Notes: a model not told the origin generated them from the letters alone. DNA of 64,000 bases from UBA4421 sp028228615 (GCA_028228615.1 JAOJBS010000006.1:49570-113569); one strand, 5' to 3'. Numbered from the stretch's first letter, positions 17,656 to 27,196 are shown. Numbers and translations are program-made.

Positions 17656-19014
17656 ATGGCCGGCTCAATTCAGCGTCGACTCATTTCAATCACCAGTCTG
17701 ATTTTGGTGATTTTTCTCACCTCCACCGGCTGGGTATTGGATAGAACTTATTCGGCCAGTATTGTGCAAGGCGCTGAAGAACAATTAAAATTAGTGATCT
17801 ATGCGCTGATGGGTATTGCCGAGGAAGAGGGTGCCAGTTTGATGTTTAATCAATCACTCGCAGATCCGCGCTTAGCCCAAGCAGAATCTGGGCTTTATGT
17901 CATTGTCACCACCGATCTAAAGCAAACGCTTTGGCGCTCGCCTTCACTTCAATCTATTGATTCAGCTGGGTTTAGTGACAATTTGTCCTTTGCAAACCTC
18001 ACGCCTGGTGTTTTTTCCTTCTCCAATATTGATGACGCGCAGGCTAGGTATCAGCTCAGTTATGCGGTTATTTGGGATGGCATTGAACCCAGCCAGGTCG
18101 TTTTTACTGCCATCGTTGATCAAGCGCCCTATGTGGCCGCTATAGCTGATTTTCGGCAAAACCTTTGGCTGGGTTTAGGTGGCGCTACGCTATTTTTTAT
18201 CTTCGCCCAGCGTCTGGCTCTAGGCTGGGGGTTGAGACCGTTGTTGGTTATGCAAAGAGAAGTGCGGGAGCTAGAGCAAGGTACGCGTAGCGAACTGAGC
18301 AATGAATATCCGGTAGAGCTGTCTGGACTGGCAGAAAATTTACAGCGCTTTGCCAGTCACGAGGCGCAGCAGCGGGTTCGGTACCGTCAAGCCCTAGACA
18401 ACTTAGCCCACAGTTTAAAAACGCCATTGAGCGTTTTACGCAATGCGCTAGTAGAGGTGGCAATAGATAAAGGATTAATCAAAGATCAAATTGATCGCAT
18501 GCAAGACACGGTAAGTCGTCAATTGGCGCGAGTGGTGGTGGCTGCTCCTGTGATGCTCAGTGCTCAAATTGACGTTGCGCAAGCTGCAAGGAAGTTGGTC
18601 CGTACTTTAGAAGTGGCCTTTCCGAAAGTGGATTTGCTGTTAGAACTGCATGCGCAACCCAAGCTGCGAATCGACGAGAGAGATTTGTTAGAGACATTGG
18701 GTAATATTATTGAGAATGCGTGTAAGTACGGTAAATATTCCGTGTTTATTAGCGTTGATCAAGTGCCGGCGGCGCAGGCTAATGAGGCAGGTATTGTTAT
18801 CACCATTGAAGATGACGGCCCGGGTATTGCAAATGCAATGCGTGAAGATGTGCTAAGTCGCGGTTTGCGGTTAGATACTCAAGTAGCAGGTCAGGGTATT
18901 GGTTTAGCCGTGGCGAAGGAATTGGTTACACTATACGACGGGCGTCTGTCTATCAGTGACAGCGAACTGGGCGGGGCTAAGGTTGCACTCTACTTTCCAA
19001 TTAAAGGCGCGTGA
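17656..19014 (+). CDS. Sensor histidine kinase, PhoQ-like
   Basis: About 452 residues from the ATG at 17656, which has CTAGG six bases ahead; a GTG six codons upstream is possible but its spacing to AGG is too short. Topology: N-terminal membrane helix, periplasmic domain of about 130 residues, second helix around LWLGLGGATLFFIFA. Then the PhoQ-type H-box LAHSLKTPL (phospho-His about 252), N-box IIENACKYG, G1 DDGPGI and G2 GQGIGLAVA. It autophosphorylates and signals to the preceding response regulator. The periplasmic domain shows no obvious acidic metal-bridging cluster, so the ligand may differ from that of enteric PhoQ. Confidence 0.92.
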   Translation: MAGSIQRRLISITSLILVIFLTSTGWVLDRTYSASIVQGAEEQLKLVIYALMGIAEEEGASLMFNQSLADPRLAQAESGLYVIVTTDLKQTLWRSPSLQSIDSAGFSDNLSFANLTPGVFSFSNIDDAQARYQLSYAVIWDGIEPSQVVFTAIVDQAPYVAAIADFRQNLWLGLGGATLFFIFAQRLALGWGLRPLLVMQREVRELEQGTRSELSNEYPVELSGLAENLQRFASHEAQQRVRYRQALDNLAHSLKTPLSVLRNALVEVAIDKGLIKDQIDRMQDTVSRQLARVVVAAPVMLSAQIDVAQAARKLVRTLEVAFPKVDLLLELHAQPKLRIDERDLLETLGNIIENACKYGKYSVFISVDQVPAAQANEAGIVITIEDDGPGIANAMREDVLSRGLRLDTQVAGQGIGLAVAKELVTLYDGRLSISDSELGGAKVALYFPIKGA

Positions 19015-19040
19015 GAGAAATTTGAGTGCGGCTCATATTT

Positions 19041-19105
19041 TTTTGTCTCCAAGTTTTGTCTCCTAGTTTTGCCTAATAATTCTGCCTATTAGTTCTGCCT
19101 CATAG
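19041..19105. repeat. Five degenerate 13-bp tandem repeats
   Basis: Units start at 19041, 19054, 19067, 19080 and 19093; the first two are TTTTGTCTCCAAG and TTTTGTCTCCTAG and the later ones drift to TTCTGCCTCATAG. They fill most of the gap between the convergent PhoQ-like and DUF349 genes. No hairpin or coding role is apparent. Confidence 0.6.
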
Positions 19106-19153
19106 CCCATTCCATTTAGCGTTTACCTAAACGCTTTTCTACCGATCGGTAAA

Positions 19154-21883
19154 TTAACTTAACCGGTGCTCTAGGGCTTTGAAGAAGCGTTTGCGCAGCG
19201 CATCGTGTTTCTTCAGCTTGGGCCCAGTGGCGCACCAGCGATCGATAAATTCTTGGTTATCGATAAGCTGCATGTTGCGTCGCCCGGCATTCATCAGTTC
19301 AACCTGTAGAGCCATTCTTAGGGCCTGGTCTTTCGCTGGACTGGCTAGCTCGGCTGCGATCTCCGCTTCTAGTGTGAGCTTTGCTAAATCTTCACCTGCC
19401 GAGACGCCATTAATGCGATTGACAAAAATAGTATGTGGCGAAGCCACGGGTTCTTTATTTTGCTCGCCTTCACTGACCGCTATATCCCAGTCACTCCATT
19501 GTTGCAGGCGAGATTTCACTTTGGCCTGCTTGGCAGTTTGTTGCAGCTCTTCCATTGAGGCGCGTAGGCCTTTTAGCTTTCTGATTTGTTCGCCAGTCAC
19601 CTCTGTTTGGTCAGCCAACTCTGCTAAGGTTTCGAAATCGGCTCTAAACACGCTGGGATCAGTTTGCTTGGTATTGAAAGCAGCAATGGCCTCATCCAGC
19701 AACTTTTGCTGTTCTTTGTTAGCCAGTGCGGCTGCATTTTTGGACGTGTCTAGGCGCCTGAAGATTTCATCGCAGGCGGCGCGAAATTCTCTCCATAAAC
19801 GTTGGTCGATGCCCCTAGGTGTGCTGCCAATAGTTTTCCAGCGACTTTGCAGCGCTTTTGCTTGGGTCGTTTGAACTTCTATGTCTTCAAGTTCTAAGAG
19901 CGCTTTAGCGTCTGCTACAACTGCCTCTTTTGCCGCAATGTTATGGTCTCTAGCACTTTTTATATGCTGGTATAGCTGGGCTTGGGCCGCTTCAAATTCT
20001 TTTTCCACCGGTCTGAGGGCTTTGATGTCGCAGGGGTGATAGGTGCGCCACTCAGTTCTAGCTGCGCGCATTATGCCCTCAACAGCCTGCATGTCGGCAT
20101 TTGCCCAGTCTGTGTTTTGTAGATAATTTTGTACGTCCGCGCTCAGCGCTTTACGTTTTTGCAGGTTAGCCTTCTTGATGGTGTTTTGTTCAGCATAGTG
20201 TGTTTTACACACTGCAAAAGCCTGATCAGCCAGCGCGTCGAAGCGCGTTTGTAGTTCAGTCTCTTCGCGGCGCAGAACACCAAGGGCATTCCACTGACGT
20301 CGCAAATCTTTCAGGCGATCTGCCTGGTTGATCGGGTCCAATGGGTTGTCCACTAAGTGCTGTAAATCAGTAATCAATTGGTCGCGCTTTGGGTGCGTTG
20401 CAAAATCTTGCCAGTCGCGCATTTCACCCACCTGGGCACTCAGCGCGTTTATGTCTTTTTCAAAGCCGGAGATGCCGCGTTTTTGAATGGCGCGCGCTTG
20501 GCTCAAAGTTTGGCTTGCAGGTTTCAGCCGACCGTCTTCAATCGCAACTTTGATGCTGTTAATCATGGCCTCTAGTTCAGAGGTTAGCCTTTTTTTCTCA
20601 GCGGATAGATCAGCTTCTAGAGCGGCGCTGGATTGTATTGACGCGGCGAAATCTGTGAGGACCGGCGGTTCTGCTAGTTCTTTCGGCCATGCAATTTGTG
20701 ACAATGTTTTTTCTGCCCGTGAAGTCCATTTTCTATTGGCCTCCAGCAAGCGCTTAATATTTTTTTCGCCAGATTGCGCAAACACTGTGAGTGCGTTAGG
20801 TGCCACTTTGCCCAGCCTCTCAGCGGCATTAGCAAGCTGTTGTACTTGTGAGTTGACGCCTCGGTAAATGTCTTCTTGGCTTTGGTTGGGTGGAAATTGT
20901 TCTGAGGCAACCGACCAATCTTGTGAAATGTCGTGTTTTTGCGCAATGAGCTGCTGCAAATTGTCTAATGCGTTTTCTTCCTTAACGGCTGCTTCAATCT
21001 GTTCTAGCCGTTTAATTAGATCTGGATAAGGGTTGCTTGAGGCATCTGGTACAGAGATGTCTACATTGGCGAGCGGATTAGCCGCCAGCGCATAGGTAGC
21101 TTCGCCTTCTATTAATGCGTTTAAGTCAGTCTCAGACTGAGTGATAGCGAGTGCGGCCTCACTGCGTTTTTCATTCAATAAATTGAGTTTTTTCCGCTGT
21201 ACGATGAGGGCATCTAAATTAGTGGCCTTTATCTTGAGAGTCTTTCTGATGTTGTCATCTACAGCCGCAAGGCGTTCAATGTTTGCAGCTCTGGATGACT
21301 TTGCGGTTCTAATGGTTTCTAGTTGAGTTCGCGCCAAACGGTTGGTTGCTTTGTCGTGTCCTCGAGAAGACTTCTCCAACAAGGTAAGCGCTGCTTCGCT
21401 GCGCATTTCTGTTTTACTTAGGATGCTATGCAGAGAGGTTTCATTGCCGCGCATGGCTAATTGGCATAACTGCGCTAGTGAACTTGCTTGACCAATTAAA
21501 CTGTCCACCTCCTCAATCGAAGCGTTGGCGATGCGCGCGCTGATTATCCGCGGGTCGGTCATCAGTGGGTTGGTTTGATCGCTGCCAACCAATGAAATGA
21601 TTTTTGCAGCCGCTGTCGGTGCAAGGTTGTCGTCGTTCAAGAATGGTTCTAACAGACGATGATCTGCTATTAGTTGCATTGCGGACTTTCTAACTTCGTC
21701 GTTAGACGAGGATTGCAATAGGCTTACCACTTTTTGTTTAAGCGGTTCTGTCAACTCTTCAGCAGTTTTCTCGCGCGCTAGTGTTTTAAGAATATCTACT
21801 TTGCCAAGATCTTCGCTAGTTTCGAGTTGGGCCGCCAATTTTTGGGCTGACCTTTCTTCAGAGTTGAACAGACGCTTAAGCAT
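19154..21883 (-). CDS. DUF349 domain-containing protein
   Basis: About 909 residues. The first half contains helical-repeat-like sequence (LQSSSNDEVRKSAMQLI and similar), the second half several DUF349 units marked by the pattern W-x-x-[LI]-G, as in RRQWNALG and QSRWKTIGSTPRG. It is highly charged and helical, with no signal peptide or membrane segment. The function of the family is poorly known; members occur as a single large cytoplasmic protein in many proteobacteria. The frame extends upstream to 21925, but the ATG at 21883 (MLKRLF) is the familiar family start and leaves seven bases to the CDGSH gene, with which it forms an operon. Confidence 0.85.
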   Translation of the reverse strand: MLKRLFNSEERSAQKLAAQLETSEDLGKVDILKTLAREKTAEELTEPLKQKVVSLLQSSSNDEVRKSAMQLIADHRLLEPFLNDDNLAPTAAAKIISLVGSDQTNPLMTDPRIISARIANASIEEVDSLIGQASSLAQLCQLAMRGNETSLHSILSKTEMRSEAALTLLEKSSRGHDKATNRLARTQLETIRTAKSSRAANIERLAAVDDNIRKTLKIKATNLDALIVQRKKLNLLNEKRSEAALAITQSETDLNALIEGEATYALAANPLANVDISVPDASSNPYPDLIKRLEQIEAAVKEENALDNLQQLIAQKHDISQDWSVASEQFPPNQSQEDIYRGVNSQVQQLANAAERLGKVAPNALTVFAQSGEKNIKRLLEANRKWTSRAEKTLSQIAWPKELAEPPVLTDFAASIQSSAALEADLSAEKKRLTSELEAMINSIKVAIEDGRLKPASQTLSQARAIQKRGISGFEKDINALSAQVGEMRDWQDFATHPKRDQLITDLQHLVDNPLDPINQADRLKDLRRQWNALGVLRREETELQTRFDALADQAFAVCKTHYAEQNTIKKANLQKRKALSADVQNYLQNTDWANADMQAVEGIMRAARTEWRTYHPCDIKALRPVEKEFEAAQAQLYQHIKSARDHNIAAKEAVVADAKALLELEDIEVQTTQAKALQSRWKTIGSTPRGIDQRLWREFRAACDEIFRRLDTSKNAAALANKEQQKLLDEAIAAFNTKQTDPSVFRADFETLAELADQTEVTGEQIRKLKGLRASMEELQQTAKQAKVKSRLQQWSDWDIAVSEGEQNKEPVASPHTIFVNRINGVSAGEDLAKLTLEAEIAAELASPAKDQALRMALQVELMNAGRRNMQLIDNQEFIDRWCATGPKLKKHDALRKRFFKALEHRLS

Positions 21884-21890
21884 TGTGTTA

Positions 21891-22139
21891 CTAATCCTGT
21901 GGTAGAACGTTGTGCGCGCCGTCACAAAGAGGTGCGCCTTTTGTATGTTTGCACCCGCAGAAAAACATAGTCTTAGTTTTTTCTGCTGTGTAGGTCATTG
22001 GTAAAAAGTCTGTGCCTTCATGAGAGCCATCGCAAAATGGTTGTCGCGCACTTTTTCCACAAGAGCACCAAAAGTACTTTTTTCCTTCAGTCACATCTAC
22101 TGGGTACGGAGATTTTTGGGGTATGTCAGGGTTGCTCAC
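21891..22139 (-). CDS. Tandem CDGSH iron-sulfur domain protein
   Basis: An 82-residue protein with two CDGSH-type [2Fe-2S] sites: Cys25, Cys27, Cys36, His40 and Cys61, Cys63, Cys72, His76. Each has the three-Cys one-His ligation of mitoNEET relatives, and the arrangement is that of the mitochondrial inner NEET (CISD3) class. No targeting sequence is seen, so it is cytoplasmic. Roles proposed for the family are cluster or electron transfer and redox sensing. It precedes the DUF349 gene on the same strand with a seven-base gap. Confidence 0.9.
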   Translation of the reverse strand: MSNPDIPQKSPYPVDVTEGKKYFWCSCGKSARQPFCDGSHEGTDFLPMTYTAEKTKTMFFCGCKHTKGAPLCDGAHNVLPQD

Positions 22140-22284
22140 ATTCGGTCCTTATTTTTTGCGTCTAAATAAATATTCAAGCGGATACTAGGCCTTCACTGGC
22201 TGCAATAAAAGGCCTTGTAATAGAGTAAAAGGCCCATCGCTGAGAGCGGTAATTGGCCCGTTACAAGGGTTTAAGTTGGAGGGG

Positions 22285-23142
22285 TTAAGAAAATTCTCGG
22301 CCTTCCCACCATGGGAAAAATTCAGGCATGTCGGTAGAGACTTTGCCGGGAAATTCAGCCGGTCTTTTTTCTAAGAAAGAAACCACACCTTCTTTAGAAT
22401 CTGGCGATTTACCGCGATGATAAATGCCACGAGAGTCAATTTTATGTGCTTCCATTGGGTGATCGGCACCTAGCATCTTCCACATCATATGGCGGACCAA
22501 GGTAATGGATACAGCCGAGGTGTTGTCTGCGATCTCGGCGGCGATCTTTCGCGCCTCCACCAATAAGTCTTCAGGTTCGTGCAAGCTGCGTAGCAGCCCG
22601 CCTTCCATAGCCTCGCTCGCTGGGAACACGTTGCCGGAGTAACACCACTCCAATGCTTTGCTGATGCCCACAACTCTGGGCAGGAAGTAGCTTGAGCAAG
22701 CTTCTGGAACAATGCCACGGCGCGCGAATACAAAACCGAATTTGGCGTTGGTTGAGGCTAAGCGAATGTCCATTGGCAAAGTCATGGTTACGCCAACACC
22801 CACTGCTGGGCCATTGATAGCGGCAATAATGGGTTTGTTCAACTCGTACAGGCGCAGGGTTAGACGACCACCGCCATCACGGCTTAGGCCATTTTCCTTG
22901 TCGTCTCTAGAGTCGTAGTCAAAGGCATTGCCGCCGCCGGATAAATCAGCGCCAGCGCAAAATCCTCTACCCGCGCCGGTGATAATAATGGCTCTCACGT
23001 CGTCGTCAGCGTCGGCTTTGTCGCATGCATCCATGAGTTCGAAAAGCATCTCGTTGTTGAACGCGTTCAGTGCTTCCGGCCGATTTAATGTAATGGTCAG
23101 AATGTTGTCTTCAACCTCGTAAAGAATGGTGCTGTAGCTCAT
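22285..23142 (-). CDS. Enoyl-CoA hydratase/isomerase family protein
   Basis: A 285-residue crotonase-fold protein. The oxyanion-hole segment GRGFCAGADLSG (about 57-68) and the NGPAVGVGVT loop are typical, and a catalytic-type Glu sits in RRGIVPEACSSYFLP. Compared with classic hydratases it has an insertion after the oxyanion segment (FDYDSRDDKENGLS). Crotonases hydrate, isomerise or cleave acyl-CoAs. It is transcribed away from two acyl-CoA dehydrogenase genes with a 194-base shared promoter region, consistent with one acyl-CoA degradation pathway; the substrate is unknown. Confidence 0.9.
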   Translation of the reverse strand: MSYSTILYEVEDNILTITLNRPEALNAFNNEMLFELMDACDKADADDDVRAIIITGAGRGFCAGADLSGGGNAFDYDSRDDKENGLSRDGGGRLTLRLYELNKPIIAAINGPAVGVGVTMTLPMDIRLASTNAKFGFVFARRGIVPEACSSYFLPRVVGISKALEWCYSGNVFPASEAMEGGLLRSLHEPEDLLVEARKIAAEIADNTSAVSITLVRHMMWKMLGADHPMEAHKIDSRGIYHRGKSPDSKEGVVSFLEKRPAEFPGKVSTDMPEFFPWWEGREFS

Positions 23143-23336
23143 CTTGTCTCCCCTATCATTTGATTTTTGCTTTACCCGTATGGTGCCTATCTTGGCTAGT
23201 TTTAGCTATGGGATTTGGCTCTTTGTATCTTAGGAGAAGGCAAAATCTCCAGCTTGGCGGTATGCTTATCAGGGTTCACTTGAGCAGAAGTTGAACAATT
23301 GAAATACACAGTAGAGAGAGGTTAAAGAAAGCAGCG

Positions 23337-24644
23337 TTGCAGATTCAATTTTCTCAACAGGAACAAGCGTTTTGCGCCCAAGTAGATGAGTTTATTGCTC
23401 AGTATTGGCCCGCGGAGGTCGCTGCGCTGAGCGCCCGCAGTCCAGTTCAAACGCAGGTTTGGTACAAGGCAGTGGTGGACGCCGGGTGGAGTGTGCCTAG
23501 CTGGCCAGTAGAATTCGGTGGCACTCAGTGGTCGGCGGTTCAGCACTACATTTGGCAGAGTCGCTGCATGGCGGCTAATACCCCAGCAACCCGAACTTTT
23601 GCCACGGAGCATGTTGGGCCACTGTTGTTTGAATATGCAGCTCAAGGGCTGCTGAGCAAATATTTACCCGGCATTCGAGACCTCACCCAAGGCTGGTGCT
23701 TTGGGTGGAAGGAAGCCCAATGGCCTGACTTGAGCCAACATATGGCAACGACGCTTGTGCACGCAGATACCGGTGAATACCTATTGAATGGTGAGAAACG
23801 CGCGGTTTTGGGTGTGGTGGCCGCTCGCTGGATGTTGGTGGGCTGCGCGCTAAATGCAGAGGTCGGGAAGATGCTAGCTCGTGGTCAGAGTACGGATCAA
23901 AGCAATGGTCTGGATGAGGAAGAATACGGCCTGTGTATTGTTGATCTAACCGCTCAGGGCGTTGATGTACGGCCCTCCAGCGCCAGCCAAAGCCAGTTTG
24001 GTGCAGTGGTTTTCACCAACGTTGTGCTCGACCAAGCGGATATTTTACCTATTTCTGGTCAAGCCTTTATCCAGCGCATTGCTCAACAGTCCGCCAGTTC
24101 AGCGCCTCAAGGCGAGGTGGCCGTTGAAGTAGCCGGTAATATGGACGCACAAATCCAAGTAACTGCGCCTGCTTTGCAGCGCCAATTGACCGATATACAG
24201 GGCTATATCGAGCAACAGGGCTACATTGATGATGAGGAACTCAGCCATGACATTAACGAGCTAGGCGTCGATTTGGCCGTGCTAAATGCTTTAGAGCTGA
24301 GAGTGTTGGCTCAAAACCAAAATCCGGCCCCAAAAGGTGGCCAATCCGAAGAAAAAACACTTTCCCCGCTGATTTTGCAAATTAGTGCAGATAAAATTAG
24401 GGCGAAATTAGGTGCTCTACAAATAGCGAGCTTCGGGTATTATGCTCTCCCGGATTTTGATGCACGCTTGTTTGATAACGAGGGTCCACTCTATCCTCAA
24501 GCGCACCTGTTTGAACAAAACGCCGCAAGTCTGGTTGGACAAGGGCTGGCAGGCATAGGTGGCGGCCGTGAGGAGTTCGAGCTAAAGGACGTTTTGGCGG
24601 GCACCGAATTAGGACTGAACGACACGTCTGAAGAAAACAGGTAA
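23337..24644 (+). CDS. Acyl-CoA dehydrogenase, large-subunit type, divergent
   Basis: 435 residues starting with TTG at 23337 (no better in-frame start; the Shine-Dalgarno is weak). The N-terminal helical domain (FSQQEQAFCAQVDEFI) and PSWPVEFGGT match the large subunit of pimeloyl-CoA/steroid-type heteromeric acyl-CoA dehydrogenases. The beta-domain motif WCFGWKEAQWPDL replaces the usual CQGFSEP. The C-terminal half is rich in Gln, Ala and acidic residues. The position normally reading IYGGTSEIQ is LAGIGGGREEFE, so FAD or substrate contacts may be degenerate. It is followed by a second acyl-CoA dehydrogenase gene, suggesting a heteromer. Confidence 0.82.
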   Translation: MQIQFSQQEQAFCAQVDEFIAQYWPAEVAALSARSPVQTQVWYKAVVDAGWSVPSWPVEFGGTQWSAVQHYIWQSRCMAANTPATRTFATEHVGPLLFEYAAQGLLSKYLPGIRDLTQGWCFGWKEAQWPDLSQHMATTLVHADTGEYLLNGEKRAVLGVVAARWMLVGCALNAEVGKMLARGQSTDQSNGLDEEEYGLCIVDLTAQGVDVRPSSASQSQFGAVVFTNVVLDQADILPISGQAFIQRIAQQSASSAPQGEVAVEVAGNMDAQIQVTAPALQRQLTDIQGYIEQQGYIDDEELSHDINELGVDLAVLNALELRVLAQNQNPAPKGGQSEEKTLSPLILQISADKIRAKLGALQIASFGYYALPDFDARLFDNEGPLYPQAHLFEQNAASLVGQGLAGIGGGREEFELKDVLAGTELGLNDTSEENR

Positions 24645-24855
24645 TCTTGGGCTTTCAGTCTAGGATCACTATGGTGCCAGAACGTGGCCACCGGCGCTCG
24701 CATACTAGGGTTGGTGATGGTGATGGTGAAGAGTGAGTTAACTCAGTTAATAGAACTCTTTGAGAAGATTTAAATCTCATATAAATGGAGTACCAGAAGT
24801 AAATAATTTCTGGGCTCGTAACGAAAATAGTTTTGCTAAACAAAGGGGTAGGTTG

Positions 24856-25986
24856 ATGGATTTTTCCTTCACAGAAGAACAGACACTGTTACAAGAAAGT
24901 ATTGAGCGATTTATTCAGAACGATTACAGCTTTGACGATCGTCAAAAAGCAGTGGGCTCTGAGCAAGGTTACAGCGAGCAAAACTGGCAGACTTTTGCAG
25001 AATTAGGCTGGTTGGGCGTTGGTTTCAGCGAAGCTGACGGCGGCTTTGGCGGCGGTGCAATAGAATGCATGGTGATGATGGAACAGTTTGGTTATGGCTT
25101 AGTGATTGAGCCAATGCTAGGCACCGTTATTCTCGCCGGTGGCGCAATCAAGCACGGTGGCAGCGAAGCGCTTAAAGCTAAGTACCTACCCAGCATTATA
25201 GATGGCAGTGCGCAAAGTGCGCTGGCTTATGCCGAGCCACAAGCACGCTTTAACCTAGCGGATGTTACCACCACTGCAACCGCAGACGGTGACGGCTTTG
25301 TAATCAACGGTCACAAAGCAGTTGTATTGAACGGCCCAAGCGCAGATTTTGTTGTGGTCAGCGCCCGTACTTCAGGCGATCAGCGTGACCAAGACGGTAT
25401 TACCTTATTTGTAGTAGATACCAAGACTGCTGGTCTTTCGCGTAGAGACTACCCAACAGTAGATGCCTTCCGCGCATCTGAAATTACCTTTGATAATGTC
25501 AAAGTTGGCGCAGACAGCGTAGTGGGTGAAGTAGGCCAAGGCTTTGCAACGCTTGAGCACGCAATTGACGACGGCATTCTTGCAGTAGGCGCAGAAGCAG
25601 TTGGCTGCATGGAGAAGCTCTACAAAGAAACAGTAGAGTACTGCAAGCAGCGTGAGCAGTTCGGTCAGGCCATTGGTAAATTCCAAGTGCTACAGCACCG
25701 TATGGTAGATATGTTCATGGAGCACGAGCAGTCTAAGTCATTGATGTTCATGGCGGGCATGCGTATCGACGAAGGCTATGGCCCTGAAGCGCAAAAAGCG
25801 ATCAGCGCGTTTAAAGTTCAAATTGGTAAGTCTGGCAAGTTTGTTGGCCAAAACGCAGTGCAATTGCACGGCGGCATGGGCATGACAGAAGAGCTGAATA
25901 TTGGGCACTACTTCAAGCGTTTGACCATTATCGAAACACTGTTCGGCAATGTCGATTTTCACTTGAAGCGTTTCGGTAGCCTATAA
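24856..25986 (+). CDS. Acyl-CoA dehydrogenase, small-subunit type
   Basis: 376 residues from the ATG at 24856 (MDFSFTEEQ, preceded by AGGGGTAGG). Seen: N-terminal helices, GWLGVGFSEADGGFGGG, the FAD-contact segment ALAYAEPQARF, FGQAIGKFQVLQHRMVDM in helix G, and the terminal NIGHYFKRLTIIETLFGN. The last motif is typical of pimeloyl-CoA dehydrogenase small subunits, where the YEGT glutamate of standard enzymes is replaced by a Phe-Gly pair. It most likely forms a complex with the preceding large-subunit gene product and introduces an alpha-beta double bond into an unidentified acyl-CoA. Confidence 0.9.
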   Translation: MDFSFTEEQTLLQESIERFIQNDYSFDDRQKAVGSEQGYSEQNWQTFAELGWLGVGFSEADGGFGGGAIECMVMMEQFGYGLVIEPMLGTVILAGGAIKHGGSEALKAKYLPSIIDGSAQSALAYAEPQARFNLADVTTTATADGDGFVINGHKAVVLNGPSADFVVVSARTSGDQRDQDGITLFVVDTKTAGLSRRDYPTVDAFRASEITFDNVKVGADSVVGEVGQGFATLEHAIDDGILAVGAEAVGCMEKLYKETVEYCKQREQFGQAIGKFQVLQHRMVDMFMEHEQSKSLMFMAGMRIDEGYGPEAQKAISAFKVQIGKSGKFVGQNAVQLHGGMGMTEELNIGHYFKRLTIIETLFGNVDFHLKRFGSL

Positions 25987-26179
25987 CTGTAACTCCTCTA
26001 GAGAGTAGTTAGAAGAAAGTTGAAATGGGTGAGCGGCGAGGGGCTGCTCACCTGTTGTAACCGCCGCTTTAGCTAAGGGCTTCAGAATAAGCGTTTAGCT
26101 AAAGTTGAAGGTGGTCAAAAGATCCCATAAAGAGATCAAATAACCAAAAGAGATAAAAAGACACCGTGAGGGGGGGCAT

Positions 26180-27076
26180 ATGGCACGTTGGGATAAAAGT
26201 GAGGGACCAACTATCCCTGATTGGTTTTGGCAGGCAGTAGACACCGAAGCCGAGTCCCGCATGGTAGAAGTAGAAGAGTGCGATGTTGCTTACCGTTTTT
26301 ACCCCTCTCCGGGTAAGCCAGGTCTCCTGCTGATACACGGCATGAATGCTCACTCCAGATGGTGGGATTTTATCGCCCCACAACTCCTAGACAGATATCA
26401 AGTTGCCGCTATGGACCTGACCGGCATGGGCGACTCTGACTACAGATATGAATATTCCAGCTCAACCTACGCCAAAGAAATAGTCGCAGTAATGGACGAC
26501 GCAGGCTTTGATACCAATGCCCTGATTGTCGCCCATAGTTTTGGCGGTTATATGTCGGTGAAGGCCGTGAACCTATATCCAGAACGTTTTGGCGGATTGG
26601 TATTGGTAGATTCAGGGATTCGTCATCCAGACGAACCGATTCCAGATCCACCGAAAATGGGTGGAGCCACAGGCAAAGTCTACCCAGACCGCGAGTCCGC
26701 GTTAATGCGTTTTCGTTTGCAGCCGCCACAGCCCTGTGAGAATGAATACATATTGCAATACATTGCGAAGAATTCATTGATGCGCGATGAAGACGGCTGG
26801 GCGTGGAAGTTTGATGAAGATCTGTTGACCACGTTGACCGACGTGGAACGCAAGCCCGAAGACTTTCAGGCCATTAAGGTTCCGCTGGCGCTGATCTATG
26901 GTGCGCAGAGTAATTTGTTCTCAAAGCAGACCTTGGCTTACATGCAGGAAATAATTCCCCAAGACTTCCCAGTGCGAGAAATAGCCGATGCCCAGCATCA
27001 TTTATTTTTGGATCAGCCCTTAGCGTTTGTTGAAGCGTTGGGTGAAATCTGTGCGGAGCTGGCGGCTAAGTCCTAG
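26180..27076 (+). CDS. Alpha/beta hydrolase
   Basis: 298 residues. The oxyanion segment is LIHGMNAHSRWWD, the nucleophile Ser120 lies in VAHSFGG, and the catalytic His is His273 or His274 (DAQHHLFLD). At the usual acid position after strand beta-7 the sequence is YGAQSNL without Asp, while Asp144 follows the strand after the nucleophile elbow (LVLVDSG), a known alternative position for the acid. GAGGGGGG precedes the ATG. It follows the two acyl-CoA dehydrogenases at 190 bases, and hydrolysis of an ester or thioester in the same pathway is plausible but unproven. Confidence 0.88.
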   Translation: MARWDKSEGPTIPDWFWQAVDTEAESRMVEVEECDVAYRFYPSPGKPGLLLIHGMNAHSRWWDFIAPQLLDRYQVAAMDLTGMGDSDYRYEYSSSTYAKEIVAVMDDAGFDTNALIVAHSFGGYMSVKAVNLYPERFGGLVLVDSGIRHPDEPIPDPPKMGGATGKVYPDRESALMRFRLQPPQPCENEYILQYIAKNSLMRDEDGWAWKFDEDLLTTLTDVERKPEDFQAIKVPLALIYGAQSNLFSKQTLAYMQEIIPQDFPVREIADAQHHLFLDQPLAFVEALGEICAELAAKS

Positions 27077-27196
27077 CGCTTCACCTCGTTTCGATTACTA
27101 GGACTTTTATCATTGATAGGCCTAGTAACCCGCAATATAGATTTCACTATAAACCCCAGTCGTTACTGGTCTATGTATCAGTTTGGGACTCCGACT

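Noticed and set aside
19179..19874. 231-residue frame opposite the DUF349 gene
   Set aside because: Antisense shadow of a strongly supported coding region; Ser/Ala/Leu-rich, no family match.
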